In this document: piece after piece, positions 1 to 8,499 of the stretch
Position numbering within the stretch: position 1 is the stretch's first letter
Layout of the letters: the number at the start of each line of letters is the position of its first letter
Source: Bdellovibrionales bacterium
GTDB lineage: Bacteria > Bdellovibrionota > Bdellovibrionia > Bdellovibrionales > Bdellovibrionaceae
Direction of reading: 5' to 3'
Length of the DNA stretch: 64,000 nucleotides
Assembly: GCA_018266295.1 (NCBI GenBank)
Contig: JAFEAQ010000010.1
Coordinates: 62,001 to 126,000, forward strand
Program-made: the position numbers and the translations under genes
The notes under the pieces: generated by a model
The model's database searches: none
What the model was told of the DNA's origin: nothing
The model's input: the letters and a program-made list of their open reading frames with translations, nothing else

Positions 1-1013
1 GAGAACGTGCAGAACTGACGAGTCACGTTCACGCCGCTGCAGTTGATAGTGGCACCGTTTGGCACACCAGAGAACGTCGGCGCTGCTACGAACAGCTCAT
101 CTTTTGGATCGAAGATCATGAATTGGAATTCCTTCTTCACACCCATTGGAACTTCCAAAGGAGCAAACCAAGTGCTTTGCAAATCAGCCAATGACGTCAC
201 AACGTTGACTGTCACGTCTGTCGGCGCACTTGCTTGCTGGAAGCGAGAAATTGCCTTCAAAGTGAAGCCATAACGGTCACGTGACTTCGTGAGCTCGGCA
301 CCGCTCAAATCGATTTGCAAGTTGATATTGAACTCGTTGTTACCGAGGGACAAAATCTGAGTGATCGTCACGTACTGAGAAATATTACCGTAACCCACGA
401 TCGGAAGGATCAAAAGGTTCGGGTATGAATTCACACCGCTGCCCGCATCTTTATCGCGAACTTTTACGGTGATGTTCATCATGTCGCCTTCGCGCATGCT
501 TGCAGAAGTCTTAGATACAGAGAAAACCTCCGGAGCATTCAGGACTTTGCCGATACGAAGGTCCACTTTGAAATCTGAAGTCAATACTTTGCCGTTTGGT
601 TTATTACCAACAACACGCACTTTCAATGCACGAGACTCTTCCAAACCATTGTCACCGCTCACAGTGCCCAAAGCCGGAGTCCAAGAGAACTTGCCAGTGC
701 TTGCATTGTAGCTAGCCCCAGGGAAGTCCGACATATTGTCGATGTAAATCACCGGAGAGTAGCCTGCTTCCAAGATACGTGCCGACATAGTGAACTCACC
801 AGCAACACCTTCACGGAATTTATAGAAATCCACAGTGTCCAAACGAACCGCATTGCTGTCCGTTGGCTTTGGCGATTCCGGCAAAGTTGGCTTTTGTTGA
901 GCATTTTTGAATGCTTCATCTTTGTCCGCCAAAGGATCCTGTTTCCAAGAGCCACATCCTGAAAGGGTGGCAACAACTAATAGTGCGCTTAAAATATATT
1001 GAGTGTTTTTCAT
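1..1013 (-). CDS. Lipoprotein of the motor operon (3' end cut by window edge)
   Basis: Reading the minus strand from the ATG at 1013 gives an open frame to the window edge, about 337 residues with no stop, so the C-terminus is missing. It begins with a short hydrophobic signal ending in a lipobox (LSGC, Cys20), followed by a charged, Pro/Lys-rich linker. The rest is beta-rich, Thr/Ser/Val-heavy sequence resembling Ig-like or cadherin-like repeats (for example a segment reading FSWTPALG, typical of putative Ig domains). It starts one base after the stop of the TonB-like gene, so it is the last visible gene of the 7123-to-1 operon. Role is inferred only: an outer-membrane or periplasmic partner of the motor complex. 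No specific family is recognised. Confidence 0.75.
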   Translation of the reverse strand, partial: MKNTQYILSALLVVATLSGCGSWKQDPLADKDEAFKNAQQKPTLPESPKPTDSNAVRLDTVDFYKFREGVAGEFTMSARILEAGYSPVIYIDNMSDFPGASYNASTGKFSWTPALGTVSGDNGLEESRALKVRVVGNKPNGKVLTSDFKVDLRIGKVLNAPEVFSVSKTSASMREGDMMNITVKVRDKDAGSGVNSYPNLLILPIVGYGNISQYVTITQILSLGNNEFNINLQIDLSGAELTKSRDRYGFTLKAISRFQQASAPTDVTVNVVTSLADLQSTWFAPLEVPMGVKKEFQFMIFDPKDELFVAAPTFSGVPNGATINCSGVNVTRQFCTF

Positions 1014-1014
1014 A

Positions 1015-2148
1015 TTAACCCTGACCTGCCCTTCTTAGAACAAACGGATACGTTACTTTTACATCCACGCCACCTTGAGGGAGCGGGAACTGCCAAGTTT
1101 TAAGTCTCATCACAATGCAATCTTCGATGGCTTTTGAGTTCATTGTCGTGCTGTCAACATTCGCCGCTTTCACCGCGCCGTTGCCGCCGATAGTGAATGC
1201 GACCGCCACACGACCATTCAAGTTTGGATCAGCTTGCAAACCCTGCTCGTAGCAGAAGCGCACTTGACCCAAGTTTCTATTGATAACTGCTGCGATCGCA
1301 TCACGATCAAGACCTGTTGCCACGGTGGCTTCTTGAGCCAAAGCCATAGAACTTGTGCCTGCAGAACCGATGAGGCTTAGCTTTCCGTAACCAGCCTGAC
1401 CGCCGCCTTTACCTTTCGTGCCGTAACCGCCGGCACCCTGGATATTGCCGCCAACACCCACTGGTGCTGCCACAACACCTTTACCGTAAAGAGACGTCTG
1501 AACACCGCCGCTGCCTTGAGTGCCGCCAAGACCTGGACCCGCACTTGTATTCACAGCACCCAAATCCACACCGCCTTTTTGCTTTCCTTTAGAAAGGCTC
1601 CCCAAAACTGCCAAAGCACCCATACGTTTCAACGTATTTGTTGTCTTCACAGTCTTAGTTGGCACCGTCTCCGTTGGACGAGCGTCTTGGATTTTTTGCA
1701 TCTCCACCTTTGGTTTCGGTGGATTCATTTTGATGATTTTAACAACCTCTTGCTTGAGGTTTTGTTCCATCTTCTCAGTCATTGTCGGCAAAGTGCGAAC
1801 AAAGGACATGAAAAGAACTGTCAAAAGCAACATGCTTGCAAGGATCATGTACCAGCGGCGTTCGCTCTCTTGCTCACGCTCTTGGTCTTTCAAAGTTGCG
1901 CCAACTTCTTCAACAAGCTTCAGATGTCCGAGCTTGCCAACCAAGAAAGGCTTGCTTTGAAGGTCCTGCATACTGACGTTCCCCAAAGACTCAAAAGGAA
2001 TCTTCTTCTTCGCCAAGTGCGCTGTTGTTGGAACTACTTCAAGGCGACGAGTGTCACCACGACGAATCACTTCGCCGGCTTCCCCGTTCCAGTTGAAGGC
2101 TCTAAGAACCGTTCCATTGTGGTCTTCCAATACCAGTCGTTTTTCCAT
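1015..2148 (-). CDS. AgmX/PglI-type TonB-like motor protein
   Basis: A 377-residue protein with an N-terminal cytoplasmic part (about 1-97, possibly a degenerate FHA-like fold), one membrane segment near residues 99-118, a Lys/Pro/Val linker, a long Gly-rich stretch (about 195-265) and a C-terminal domain (about 285-373). That domain contains VINRNLGQVRFCYEQGL and a conserved Gly-Val-Val-Tyr ending, the pattern of the AgmX/PglI C-terminal domain, related to TonB. Proteins of this type link an ExbB/ExbD-like proton channel to the outer membrane, as GltG and GltJ do in the Myxococcus gliding machine. AGGAAT precedes the ATG. It sits between a small exported protein and a lipoprotein in the same operon. 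The domain call is strong; a gliding role is inference. Confidence 0.85.
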   Translation of the reverse strand: MEKRLVLEDHNGTVLRAFNWNGEAGEVIRRGDTRRLEVVPTTAHLAKKKIPFESLGNVSMQDLQSKPFLVGKLGHLKLVEEVGATLKDQEREQESERRWYMILASMLLLTVLFMSFVRTLPTMTEKMEQNLKQEVVKIIKMNPPKPKVEMQKIQDARPTETVPTKTVKTTNTLKRMGALAVLGSLSKGKQKGGVDLGAVNTSAGPGLGGTQGSGGVQTSLYGKGVVAAPVGVGGNIQGAGGYGTKGKGGGQAGYGKLSLIGSAGTSSMALAQEATVATGLDRDAIAAVINRNLGQVRFCYEQGLQADPNLNGRVAVAFTIGGNGAVKAANVDSTTMNSKAIEDCIVMRLKTWQFPLPQGGVDVKVTYPFVLRRAGQG

Positions 2149-2156
2149 GGATTCCT

Positions 2157-2444
2157 CTAGTAACTTCCTGTTGAACTTTTCAAACGATCTTTAAAATCTG
2201 AACGCACGCCAATCAAAGAATCCAAAACTTTGTCTTCTTCAACTGTAGTTACCGCCTCATCCGAGAAGTGGTATTTACCTTGGACCAAAAGGTCTTCGAA
2301 ATTATGCGACGTCGCCTCAGAGCTCTTTTGTGCCGCCGGCAACGCAGAGTCTGGAGTCTTGTTCTTTGCGTCTTTCGCCGCAAAAGCCACGGTACAATTT
2401 AAGGCGCTGACTAAAGATAGAATGAAAACCAGTGACTTCATCAT
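2157..2444 (-). CDS. Small exported protein of motor operon
   Basis: A 95-residue protein with a clear signal peptide (MMKSLVFILSL...AFAA) and a short polar mature chain. The start overlaps the stop of the TPR gene upstream by four bases (ATGA), which argues for translational coupling and for a subunit needed at similar stoichiometry. The mature part has a conserved-looking segment around GKYHFSDEAVTTVEEDKVLDS (here split: GKYHFSDEA then VTTVEEDKVLDS) and an acidic/basic tail. I do not recognise a family. Its context suggests a periplasmic accessory of the motor. A second ATG directly follows the first, so the start could be three bases later. Confidence 0.75.
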   Translation of the reverse strand: MMKSLVFILSLVSALNCTVAFAAKDAKNKTPDSALPAAQKSSEATSHNFEDLLVQGKYHFSDEAVTTVEEDKVLDSLIGVRSDFKDRLKSSTGSY

Positions 2445-5401
2445 AGAACCCCCTTCTCAGAAGACTTCGCTAAATTTTCAATACGAGTTTGCAAGTACTG
2501 AGTCATCGCTGTGTTGTCAGACTTCTTCTCGAGGTCCAGCAACGCCTGCAATGCCTGTTTATCAAATGGATTTTGATGAACTTGGTTACGTGCCGCTTGG
2601 ATCTCTTTCAAGCTCGGGCGGTTTGTAGCCACAGTCGTGTCTTTCTTAACAACCGTCAAATCGGTCAAGAATGTTTGGTATTCCTGAGGAGCGATCTCAC
2701 GAAGTGCATTCACTTCAGTGACGATCACGCTTCTCAAGTCAGCATTTTCCCAAGATTTCTGCAAAGCTGTTTGCCAGCTTGGATTTTTCCAGAACTGTTC
2801 AACTTTTGCTTTAGCTTCAGTTGCTTTTGCTTGGTAAGGAGTCGCTTGAGCTGACAAGAGCTGCATGTACTGCTGTTGCTCTTCATCAGACAAACCGTTA
2901 GGCATCGGAGCTGAAATCAATTCTGTGTAAAAACGCTCCGTCTCTTTTGCGAGCAAATCGACACTTACGAGCTGAGAAGTCCAGTCCCCGGTTTCGATGG
3001 CTTGTTTAGCAAAGCCTTCAAGCTTTTCCAAAAGACCCGCACGCTGCTTAATAGAAGCTGCCAGTTTGCGGTCATTTTTCGTATCCAACTTGTGGTTTAC
3101 CAAACCTTTTTTGAAAGCATCGAAATCCTTCAAGAACGCCACACGGCCCAAAAGTTTACCAGAATCTGTCGTTTTCATTGCAGAGTCTTTAGTCACCTTT
3201 TTCAGGATCGCATCGCTGGAGTTCTTCGCAAAAGCTTCAGTGTAAAGCTGAGCCATCAACTGCGGAGATTTTCCAAGGATTGGTTTATAAAGTTCGATCT
3301 CTTTTTCTGGAGCTTTTGACTTACGAACAAGTTCCGCAGCAACGAGTTTTTTGTTCTCGTCATCTTTAGATGCTTGCAAGTACTGGCTGTAGTAGTTTGC
3401 GCTCTTCTGGCCGGAAAGTTCCGCAAACATCGCAAGCTTCAACATTTTTTCGTCTGGCTTCAGACCTTTTTGCATTTTCTCCGTTGCAATCAATGCTTGA
3501 GAGAAGTCTAAAGTCATTTCAGCCATGTAAGCTTTACGAGACCAAGCAAACTCTTTATCTTCTTCGTTCAAACCAGGCTGTTGCAACAAGCTGTCCGCCG
3601 CCATTTGCGCTTCAGAGAACTTGTTCAATTTTTCAGCCAGGATCAGCTTGTTCTTGTAGAACTTGATTTTATCTTCCGTCGTCGCTTTAGAAGGATCGAA
3701 CTGTGAAAGTTCCGCATAAGCCGCAGCAGTGTCTTTCGAAGCCACGTTTGCAGACTTCGTCAAAACTGCTTTTTGCACCATCTGAGAGTACTCACCGGCA
3801 CCTTCAGTGATCACTTTAGCGTACTCAGCCGCCCACGTGCTGATGTTCGACTCGTCCTTCATCAAAACTAAAGAATCCAAAGACAAGTCTGCTGCTTGCT
3901 TACGGATCTTTACATCGCCTTTTTTATCCAAAGCAAGGCTGCGAAGCGCCTGAGACGCTTCAGCATATTTACCTTGTTCATACAAACGGTGAGCTTTTTG
4001 GTACTGAACCTCGAAAGCTTTTGTTTTCTTAGGGCTTTGCTCTAAGTAAAGGTCATAGGCTTGAGTTTCATATTTGTCGTTTTTAGAATCTTCAGAAAGA
4101 TCCAACAATGCCACCAAAGTCGTTTCCAACTTGTCAGCTTGCTTTGGATCCTTCAATTGGATTTCGCGAGTTTTATTATAGTAAGTCCAAGCAGCATCCC
4201 AGCTCTTAGTCTCTTTCGCCACGTTTGCAGCATACATATTCATATCTGCATCGTCCGGGAAGTTCGCCAAGTAAACTTGGTAAGCTGCGAGCAATTCAGC
4301 TGTCGGAGCTTTCTTTTCAGTTTGATGCCATGAAACAACAAACTGACGAGAGCGACGGCGAAGTTCTTCACACTGATTGCTTTGGCAAGCCTTCAGTTCT
4401 TTCCACAAGTTCATTGCAGATTCGAAGCTCGCAGCGCCTTCTTTTTTATTTTGTAAATCAAAGTTGAGCTGAGCCATTGAAATTTTAGCCGCCAAGCGGT
4501 CTTCAGGCTTACTCATGTAACCGAAAACGAAATTCCATACTTTCAAGGAATCCGCTTTCTTACCGATACGCTCAAGTTCCAAAGCCAAGCTTTGAACGTT
4601 TTGAACGCGGATGTTTTCTGGGCTCAGGTTGTACAGACTTTCGATGTCTTTGGTATCAACATTCTTTTTCGCCAAGAAAGTAGCGTAATCACGGCTGACC
4701 TCTTCTTGGAATTGCGGATCTACTTGAGATTGCGCAGAACCATTACGAGTCAACAAAGCTGGAGTTTTAAGAATTTTCTCCATTTGCACCACAGAACCAT
4801 TGATATCGCCCAAGTTGAACGAGCACCAAGCGCTGCGGTAAGCAGCAAGACCGCGAGATCCTGCTGCCGCGTTTTTAAGAACCTCTTGATAGAAATTTTG
4901 CGCCTTCGCAAAATCACGGCGTTTAAAGTAAATCTCAGCCAATGAGAGCTGAGCTTCTGCTTTTAACTCCGAAGCTCCATTGTCTTGAAGGATTTTGCTG
5001 TAAAAGCTGATGGCTTTGTTTTCATCACCTGTCAGTTGATACAAGTGACCTACTTGAACCATCACTTTGCCCTGAACAGCTTCAGGAGCACGATCCAAAA
5101 CTTCAGTGTAAAGGCGCAAAGCTTTCTTACGATCTGCTTCGCCCGCTTTACAAACTGTACAGCCTTGGTCGAGTTCTTTCATAGACTCAGTACGTGCTCT
5201 TTCCGCGTACAAATCCGCGAGACGAAGAGTCACAGCTACTTTCGAAGAGTCCTTAGGAGCTAAGTGTTGGTACACGTTCTCGAGCTTGCTGATGAGCAAG
5301 CTGCGATTGTTATCGTCCATTTGAGCATTTGCCACAGAAAATATAGCAGTGACACTCAAAACAACGCCCATCATGATTGGCGCAAAAACCTTCTTCAACA
5401 T
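2441..5401 (-). CDS. Large periplasmic TPR-repeat protein (AglT/GltE-like by context)
   Basis: A 986-residue exported protein. The signal peptide covers about residues 1-26 (ending VANAQ). Most of the rest is helical TPR-type repeats, visible as recurring A-x-x-x-Y/F motifs with spacing near 34 residues (for example KAISFYSKIL and KAQNFYQEVL, then later alternating Lys/Ala-rich helices). TPR scaffolds are a standard part of Myxococcus-type gliding complexes (AglT/GltE, GltD), where they bridge inner and outer membrane parts. The start at 5401 has an upstream GGATTACTT. It lies 28 bases after an ExbD-like gene and overlaps the next gene by four bases. The repeat class is clear; equivalence to AglT is inference from order and context. 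Confidence 0.8.
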   Translation of the reverse strand: MLKKVFAPIMMGVVLSVTAIFSVANAQMDDNNRSLLISKLENVYQHLAPKDSSKVAVTLRLADLYAERARTESMKELDQGCTVCKAGEADRKKALRLYTEVLDRAPEAVQGKVMVQVGHLYQLTGDENKAISFYSKILQDNGASELKAEAQLSLAEIYFKRRDFAKAQNFYQEVLKNAAAGSRGLAAYRSAWCSFNLGDINGSVVQMEKILKTPALLTRNGSAQSQVDPQFQEEVSRDYATFLAKKNVDTKDIESLYNLSPENIRVQNVQSLALELERIGKKADSLKVWNFVFGYMSKPEDRLAAKISMAQLNFDLQNKKEGAASFESAMNLWKELKACQSNQCEELRRRSRQFVVSWHQTEKKAPTAELLAAYQVYLANFPDDADMNMYAANVAKETKSWDAAWTYYNKTREIQLKDPKQADKLETTLVALLDLSEDSKNDKYETQAYDLYLEQSPKKTKAFEVQYQKAHRLYEQGKYAEASQALRSLALDKKGDVKIRKQAADLSLDSLVLMKDESNISTWAAEYAKVITEGAGEYSQMVQKAVLTKSANVASKDTAAAYAELSQFDPSKATTEDKIKFYKNKLILAEKLNKFSEAQMAADSLLQQPGLNEEDKEFAWSRKAYMAEMTLDFSQALIATEKMQKGLKPDEKMLKLAMFAELSGQKSANYYSQYLQASKDDENKKLVAAELVRKSKAPEKEIELYKPILGKSPQLMAQLYTEAFAKNSSDAILKKVTKDSAMKTTDSGKLLGRVAFLKDFDAFKKGLVNHKLDTKNDRKLAASIKQRAGLLEKLEGFAKQAIETGDWTSQLVSVDLLAKETERFYTELISAPMPNGLSDEEQQQYMQLLSAQATPYQAKATEAKAKVEQFWKNPSWQTALQKSWENADLRSVIVTEVNALREIAPQEYQTFLTDLTVVKKDTTVATNRPSLKEIQAARNQVHQNPFDKQALQALLDLEKKSDNTAMTQYLQTRIENLAKSSEKGVL

Positions 5402-5429
5402 AAGTAATCCTTACTTAAGTTTTACGGTC

Positions 5430-5930
5430 CTATTTCATTAAGACCGCAAAACGGATATCACTAAATCCTGCATGTGATGCAGCAAGAACGATTGAATTCA
5501 ATTGCTCATACTTCAGACGACGGTCCCCTTGAATCGTAACGATCCCCGGATATTCTTCACCTGGATGGCTGTCTGTGAATTGCTTACGCATTTCCAACAA
5601 CGCCGCAACAAGTGTGTCCTGGGTGACCTCTTTAGATTCAACGAAGATCTTGCCCTCTTCCAATTTAACAACTGGGTTTCTTTCAAGCTGGTCTGCACGA
5701 GAAGCTTTTGGCAACTCTTGACCTTTACCGATCGACAAGAGGTCGCCGGCGCTCGAGAAACTCATCAAAAGGAAGATCACAAGAATCGAGAAGGCATCGA
5801 TCAAAGCCGTCAAAAGAAGATCCGCAACAATGTTACGCTTCCATTTGCCGTGCTTAGGATTGATCAATGACTGCGCACCGATCATTGAGTGTAGAGCCGT
5901 TTCGTGAAGTACACTTTGACTGGCTAACAT
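5430..5930 (-). CDS. ExbD/TolR-like protein (second copy)
   Basis: A 166-residue protein with a basic N-terminus, a single membrane segment at about residues 37-58 (LLLTALIDAFSILVIFLLM) and a periplasmic domain of about 100 residues. Asp45 within the membrane helix is at the position of the proton-translocating Asp of ExbD, TolR and MotB-like proteins. The C-terminal part ends in a strand-helix-strand arrangement (VTIQGDRRLKYEQLN...GFSDIRFAV) typical of the ExbD fold. It follows another ExbD-like gene by 13 bases. Two non-identical ExbD-type subunits next to one ExbB-type channel is the AglQ/AglS arrangement of gliding motors. Family call is firm. Confidence 0.88.
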   Translation of the reverse strand: MLASQSVLHETALHSMIGAQSLINPKHGKWKRNIVADLLLTALIDAFSILVIFLLMSFSSAGDLLSIGKGQELPKASRADQLERNPVVKLEEGKIFVESKEVTQDTLVAALLEMRKQFTDSHPGEEYPGIVTIQGDRRLKYEQLNSIVLAASHAGFSDIRFAVLMK

Positions 5931-5943
5931 TTAAATGTCCCCC

Positions 5944-6399
5944 CTAGAGTGGAGCTACGCCAAGATCCGAAAGCCCCTGCTTTTTAAATTCATCCATCAA
6001 ACCGATGATCTCTTCATAAGAGGATTGAGCTTGAGGTTGAATAAGAGCAGTTTTCAATTCGGGATCTTTTGCAGTTAATTGAGTCAAAACTTTGTTCATC
6101 TCTTCAATATTAGTATGACCATCAAGACCTGGGATTTTTACATTCGCCAGGGCTGCTGGTACCAATGAAGATTGCTGAACATTAAAAGTCAGTTGACCGT
6201 CTTGTCCCATGTAGATCCACAGAAGAGGCTTCTTCGGAGTTTCCGCTTGAGACTGACCGCCAACGGCTTGTTTGACGTTCATAGAACCCACATGCAACCA
6301 AACCGCTGTCAGCAACAAGAAACAGATACATACTGACAACAAGTCGATACAAGGGATCAGGTTGATTTCAAAATCTAAGTGTTTGCTGTGCTTACGCAT
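5944..6399 (-). CDS. ExbD/TolR-like protein (first copy)
   Basis: A 151-residue protein with short cytoplasmic head, one membrane segment (about 13-36) containing Asp19 in the motif INLIPCIDLLSV, which matches the ExbD/TolR signature (N-L-I/V-P-x-I/V-D). The periplasmic domain follows. The gene starts ten bases after the stop of the ExbB/TolQ-like gene, with AGGTGTTGT before the ATG. With its neighbour at 5430-5930 it would form the peptidoglycan-side stator pair of the channel. The presence of Cys residues in and next to the membrane helix is a small peculiarity. Family call is firm; the cargo or output of the motor is not visible from sequence. Confidence 0.9.
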   Translation of the reverse strand: MRKHSKHLDFEINLIPCIDLLSVCICFLLLTAVWLHVGSMNVKQAVGGQSQAETPKKPLLWIYMGQDGQLTFNVQQSSLVPAALANVKIPGLDGHTNIEEMNKVLTQLTAKDPELKTALIQPQAQSSYEEIIGLMDEFKKQGLSDLGVAPL

Positions 6400-6409
6400 A
6401 CAACACCTA

Positions 6410-7123
6410 TTAGCTGTTCAATTCAGCTGGAGCTTTTTCAGAGTGAACTGAAGCACCTTTGAATGATTTGAAACCGATTGGCTCGTAAGAGAACGACAAC
6501 CAGTTGAAAACTTTCAAAGCACTGTGATTCATGTCATCTGCCAAGCGATTTGCACGATTTTGCAAAATTGCATAAGCAACGAGCGCTGGGATCGCAGTGA
6601 TCAAACCGTAAGCAGTCGCATTCATCGCTTCAGAGATACCAGAAGCAAGCAAAGCTGCTTTTTCAGACGGATTTGCATAAGCAACCGCTGCGAAAGATTT
6701 GATCATACCAGTGATTGTCCCCAAGAGACCTGTCAGCGTCGCAACGTTACCGAGCATCGACAAGAAGCCAGTTCTTTGATCCAACATCGCGTTTTCATGA
6801 ATGAGAATTTCATCCATTTTACCTTGGATTTCTTCTTTGCCACCCAAGAATTTAGCTGCTTTCGCACCCGCTACCACTGCGCGCGCTACTGGAGCTGTTG
6901 CTTCAAGAGCTTGAGCTTTTTGAATCACAGTCTCAAGTTCGCCACGACGAACATTGTCTTCGAAGCCAGCAACTGTTGAGTGTGAGTTCAATTTATGTTT
7001 TACGAAAAGAGCGTATGTGCGCTCGATAACGATAGCGATAGATGCCACTTGAATAGCCAAAATTGGCCACATCCAGAAGCCGCCGTGTTCAAAAGCTAGT
7101 GCAATCTTAGAAAAAAAATCCAT
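6410..7123 (-). CDS. ExbB/TolQ/MotA-like proton channel protein
   Basis: The family-typical protein of 237 residues starts at the ATG at 7123, which has GAGGGG about ten bases upstream; an open frame continues upstream to 7243 but adds an implausible leader. Three membrane segments are visible: near the N-terminus (WMWPILAIQVASIAIVIERTY), in the middle (GFLSMLGNVATLTGLLGTITGMI) and late (ISEAMNATAYGLITAIPALVAYAIL). The G-x-L-G-T-x-x-G-M segment and the A-L-x-T-A-x-x-L/I-P pattern are hallmarks of the MotA/TolQ/ExbB family. This is the first gene of the operon that continues to the window's left edge. In Myxococcus the equivalent protein is AglR. Confidence 0.92.
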   Translation of the reverse strand: MDFFSKIALAFEHGGFWMWPILAIQVASIAIVIERTYALFVKHKLNSHSTVAGFEDNVRRGELETVIQKAQALEATAPVARAVVAGAKAAKFLGGKEEIQGKMDEILIHENAMLDQRTGFLSMLGNVATLTGLLGTITGMIKSFAAVAYANPSEKAALLASGISEAMNATAYGLITAIPALVAYAILQNRANRLADDMNHSALKVFNWLSFSYEPIGFKSFKGASVHSEKAPAELNS

Positions 7124-7303
7124 GTTGTTCCCCTCATTGTGAATATGGACTAGTTGGTTTACCCAGACCAAAGCAGAGCAAATCATAAAGATTGTGTCAT
7201 TATTTTTTTTAAGACTGATTAAGATTAAATACAAAATCGTCACAACATGTCAGAACTTTCTTAAGCGTTTACGGCACCACTTTCCGGGTCTAAAACCATT
7301 CGC

Positions 7304-8119
7304 ATGTATGAATTTATCCTTCTCGCTTCATCAATAGTTGCTGGATTTTTAGGCTCTTTACTCGGGCTCGGAGGAGGAATTATCATCGTTCCAACTCTGA
7401 CTCTCTTGTTTCACGTCAATATCAGATACGCGATTGCTGCAAGTCTGATTTCAATTGTTGCCACTTCTTCAGGCGCAGCGGCGAGTTACTTAAAAGACAA
7501 TCTGACAAACTTACGCGTAGCAGTTTTGCTCGAAATCGGAACAGTCACCGGCGCCATTACAGGTTTCTTGATTGCTAAGAAGATCCAAAGCTCTGCCCTG
7601 TTTTTGCTTTTTGGCTTTTTTCTTCTCTTCTCCGCTTTGATGATGCTGCGCAAACGGGGCGAGCATCTTTCCACAAACGATCACCCTTGGTCACAAAAAC
7701 TAGGGCTTGCCGGAAGCTTTCCCAATGAAAAAGGAAGCGTGAGCCACTACAAAGTCGAGAACGTTCCACTTGGACTTACTGCCATGTATTTTGCCGGGGT
7801 TCTTTCCGCGCTGTTGGGAATTGGCAGTGGCATCTTTAAGGTGCTCGCGATGGATGGAGCAATGAAGCTCCCGATGAAGGTATCGTCTGCAACATCAAAT
7901 TTTATGATCGGCGTCACAGCAACTGCGAGTGCCGGAGCCTATTTACTTCGTGGCGACATTCGACCTGAAATAGCCGCCCCTGTTTCTGTAGGCATCATTA
8001 TCGGCTCGTGGATCGGCGCTCACCTCATGGTGAAGATGCCAGCAAGCCTCATCCGTAAAATCTTTGTCGTTGTCTTAAGCATTGTTTCGATTCAAATGAT
8101 CATGAAAGGTCTGTCATGA
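7304..8119 (+). CDS. TSUP (TauE/SafE) family permease
   Basis: A 271-residue membrane protein with about eight hydrophobic segments in two halves. Each half starts with a Gly-rich motif: GSLLGLGGGIIIVPTL near residue 20 and SALLGIGSGIFKVLAM near residue 165. This duplicated signature marks the TauE/SafE (TSUP) family, which exports or imports sulfite, sulfoacetate, taurine-related or other small organic anions. It is divergent from the motor operon. The downstream DUF1634 gene overlaps it by four bases (ATGA), a pairing common for this family. Substrate cannot be told from sequence. Confidence 0.92.
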   Translation: MYEFILLASSIVAGFLGSLLGLGGGIIIVPTLTLLFHVNIRYAIAASLISIVATSSGAAASYLKDNLTNLRVAVLLEIGTVTGAITGFLIAKKIQSSALFLLFGFFLLFSALMMLRKRGEHLSTNDHPWSQKLGLAGSFPNEKGSVSHYKVENVPLGLTAMYFAGVLSALLGIGSGIFKVLAMDGAMKLPMKVSSATSNFMIGVTATASAGAYLLRGDIRPEIAAPVSVGIIIGSWIGAHLMVKMPASLIRKIFVVVLSIVSIQMIMKGLS

Positions 8120-8487
8120 GCGACGATAAACTTTTAAGCCTGGAACTTAAGATATCTATACTGTTGCGATGGGGTGTTATGCTCGCCGGAGCTTTCATGC
8201 TGATCGGTTGGGCGTCCATGCTCGATTTCACACAAAATCCACTTGCCGCCTTTCAAGACTATAAAGGCGAAAGCCTCCATGACAGCTTACAAAACGCGCT
8301 CACAAATCATCAGTGGGGACTTTTAATCGCCTACGTAGGCCTTGTTCTCCTTATTAGTCTTCCGCTTTTGCGGGTTCTAATGACGGCGGTTCTTTTTGTT
8401 AAGCAAAAAGAGAAGGTCCTTGCGACCATTGCGTTTATTGTTTTTGCGACTTTGATTCTTAGCTTCTCACTCGGAATCGAACTTTAA
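8116..8487 (+). CDS. DUF1634 membrane protein, partner of the permease
   Basis: A 123-residue protein with three hydrophobic segments (about 14-34, 69-92 and 102-121) and an N-terminal helix LELKISILLRWGVMLAGAF typical of DUF1634. It overlaps the TSUP permease by ATGA. DUF1634 proteins are repeatedly found next to TSUP permeases, so a role as small accessory membrane subunit is likely but unproven. The next gene follows after 12 bases with a strong AAGGAG, so the three probably share a transcript. Confidence 0.85.
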   Translation: MSDDKLLSLELKISILLRWGVMLAGAFMLIGWASMLDFTQNPLAAFQDYKGESLHDSLQNALTNHQWGLLIAYVGLVLLISLPLLRVLMTAVLFVKQKEKVLATIAFIVFATLILSFSLGIEL

Positions 8488-8499
8488 GGAGATCTTCTC

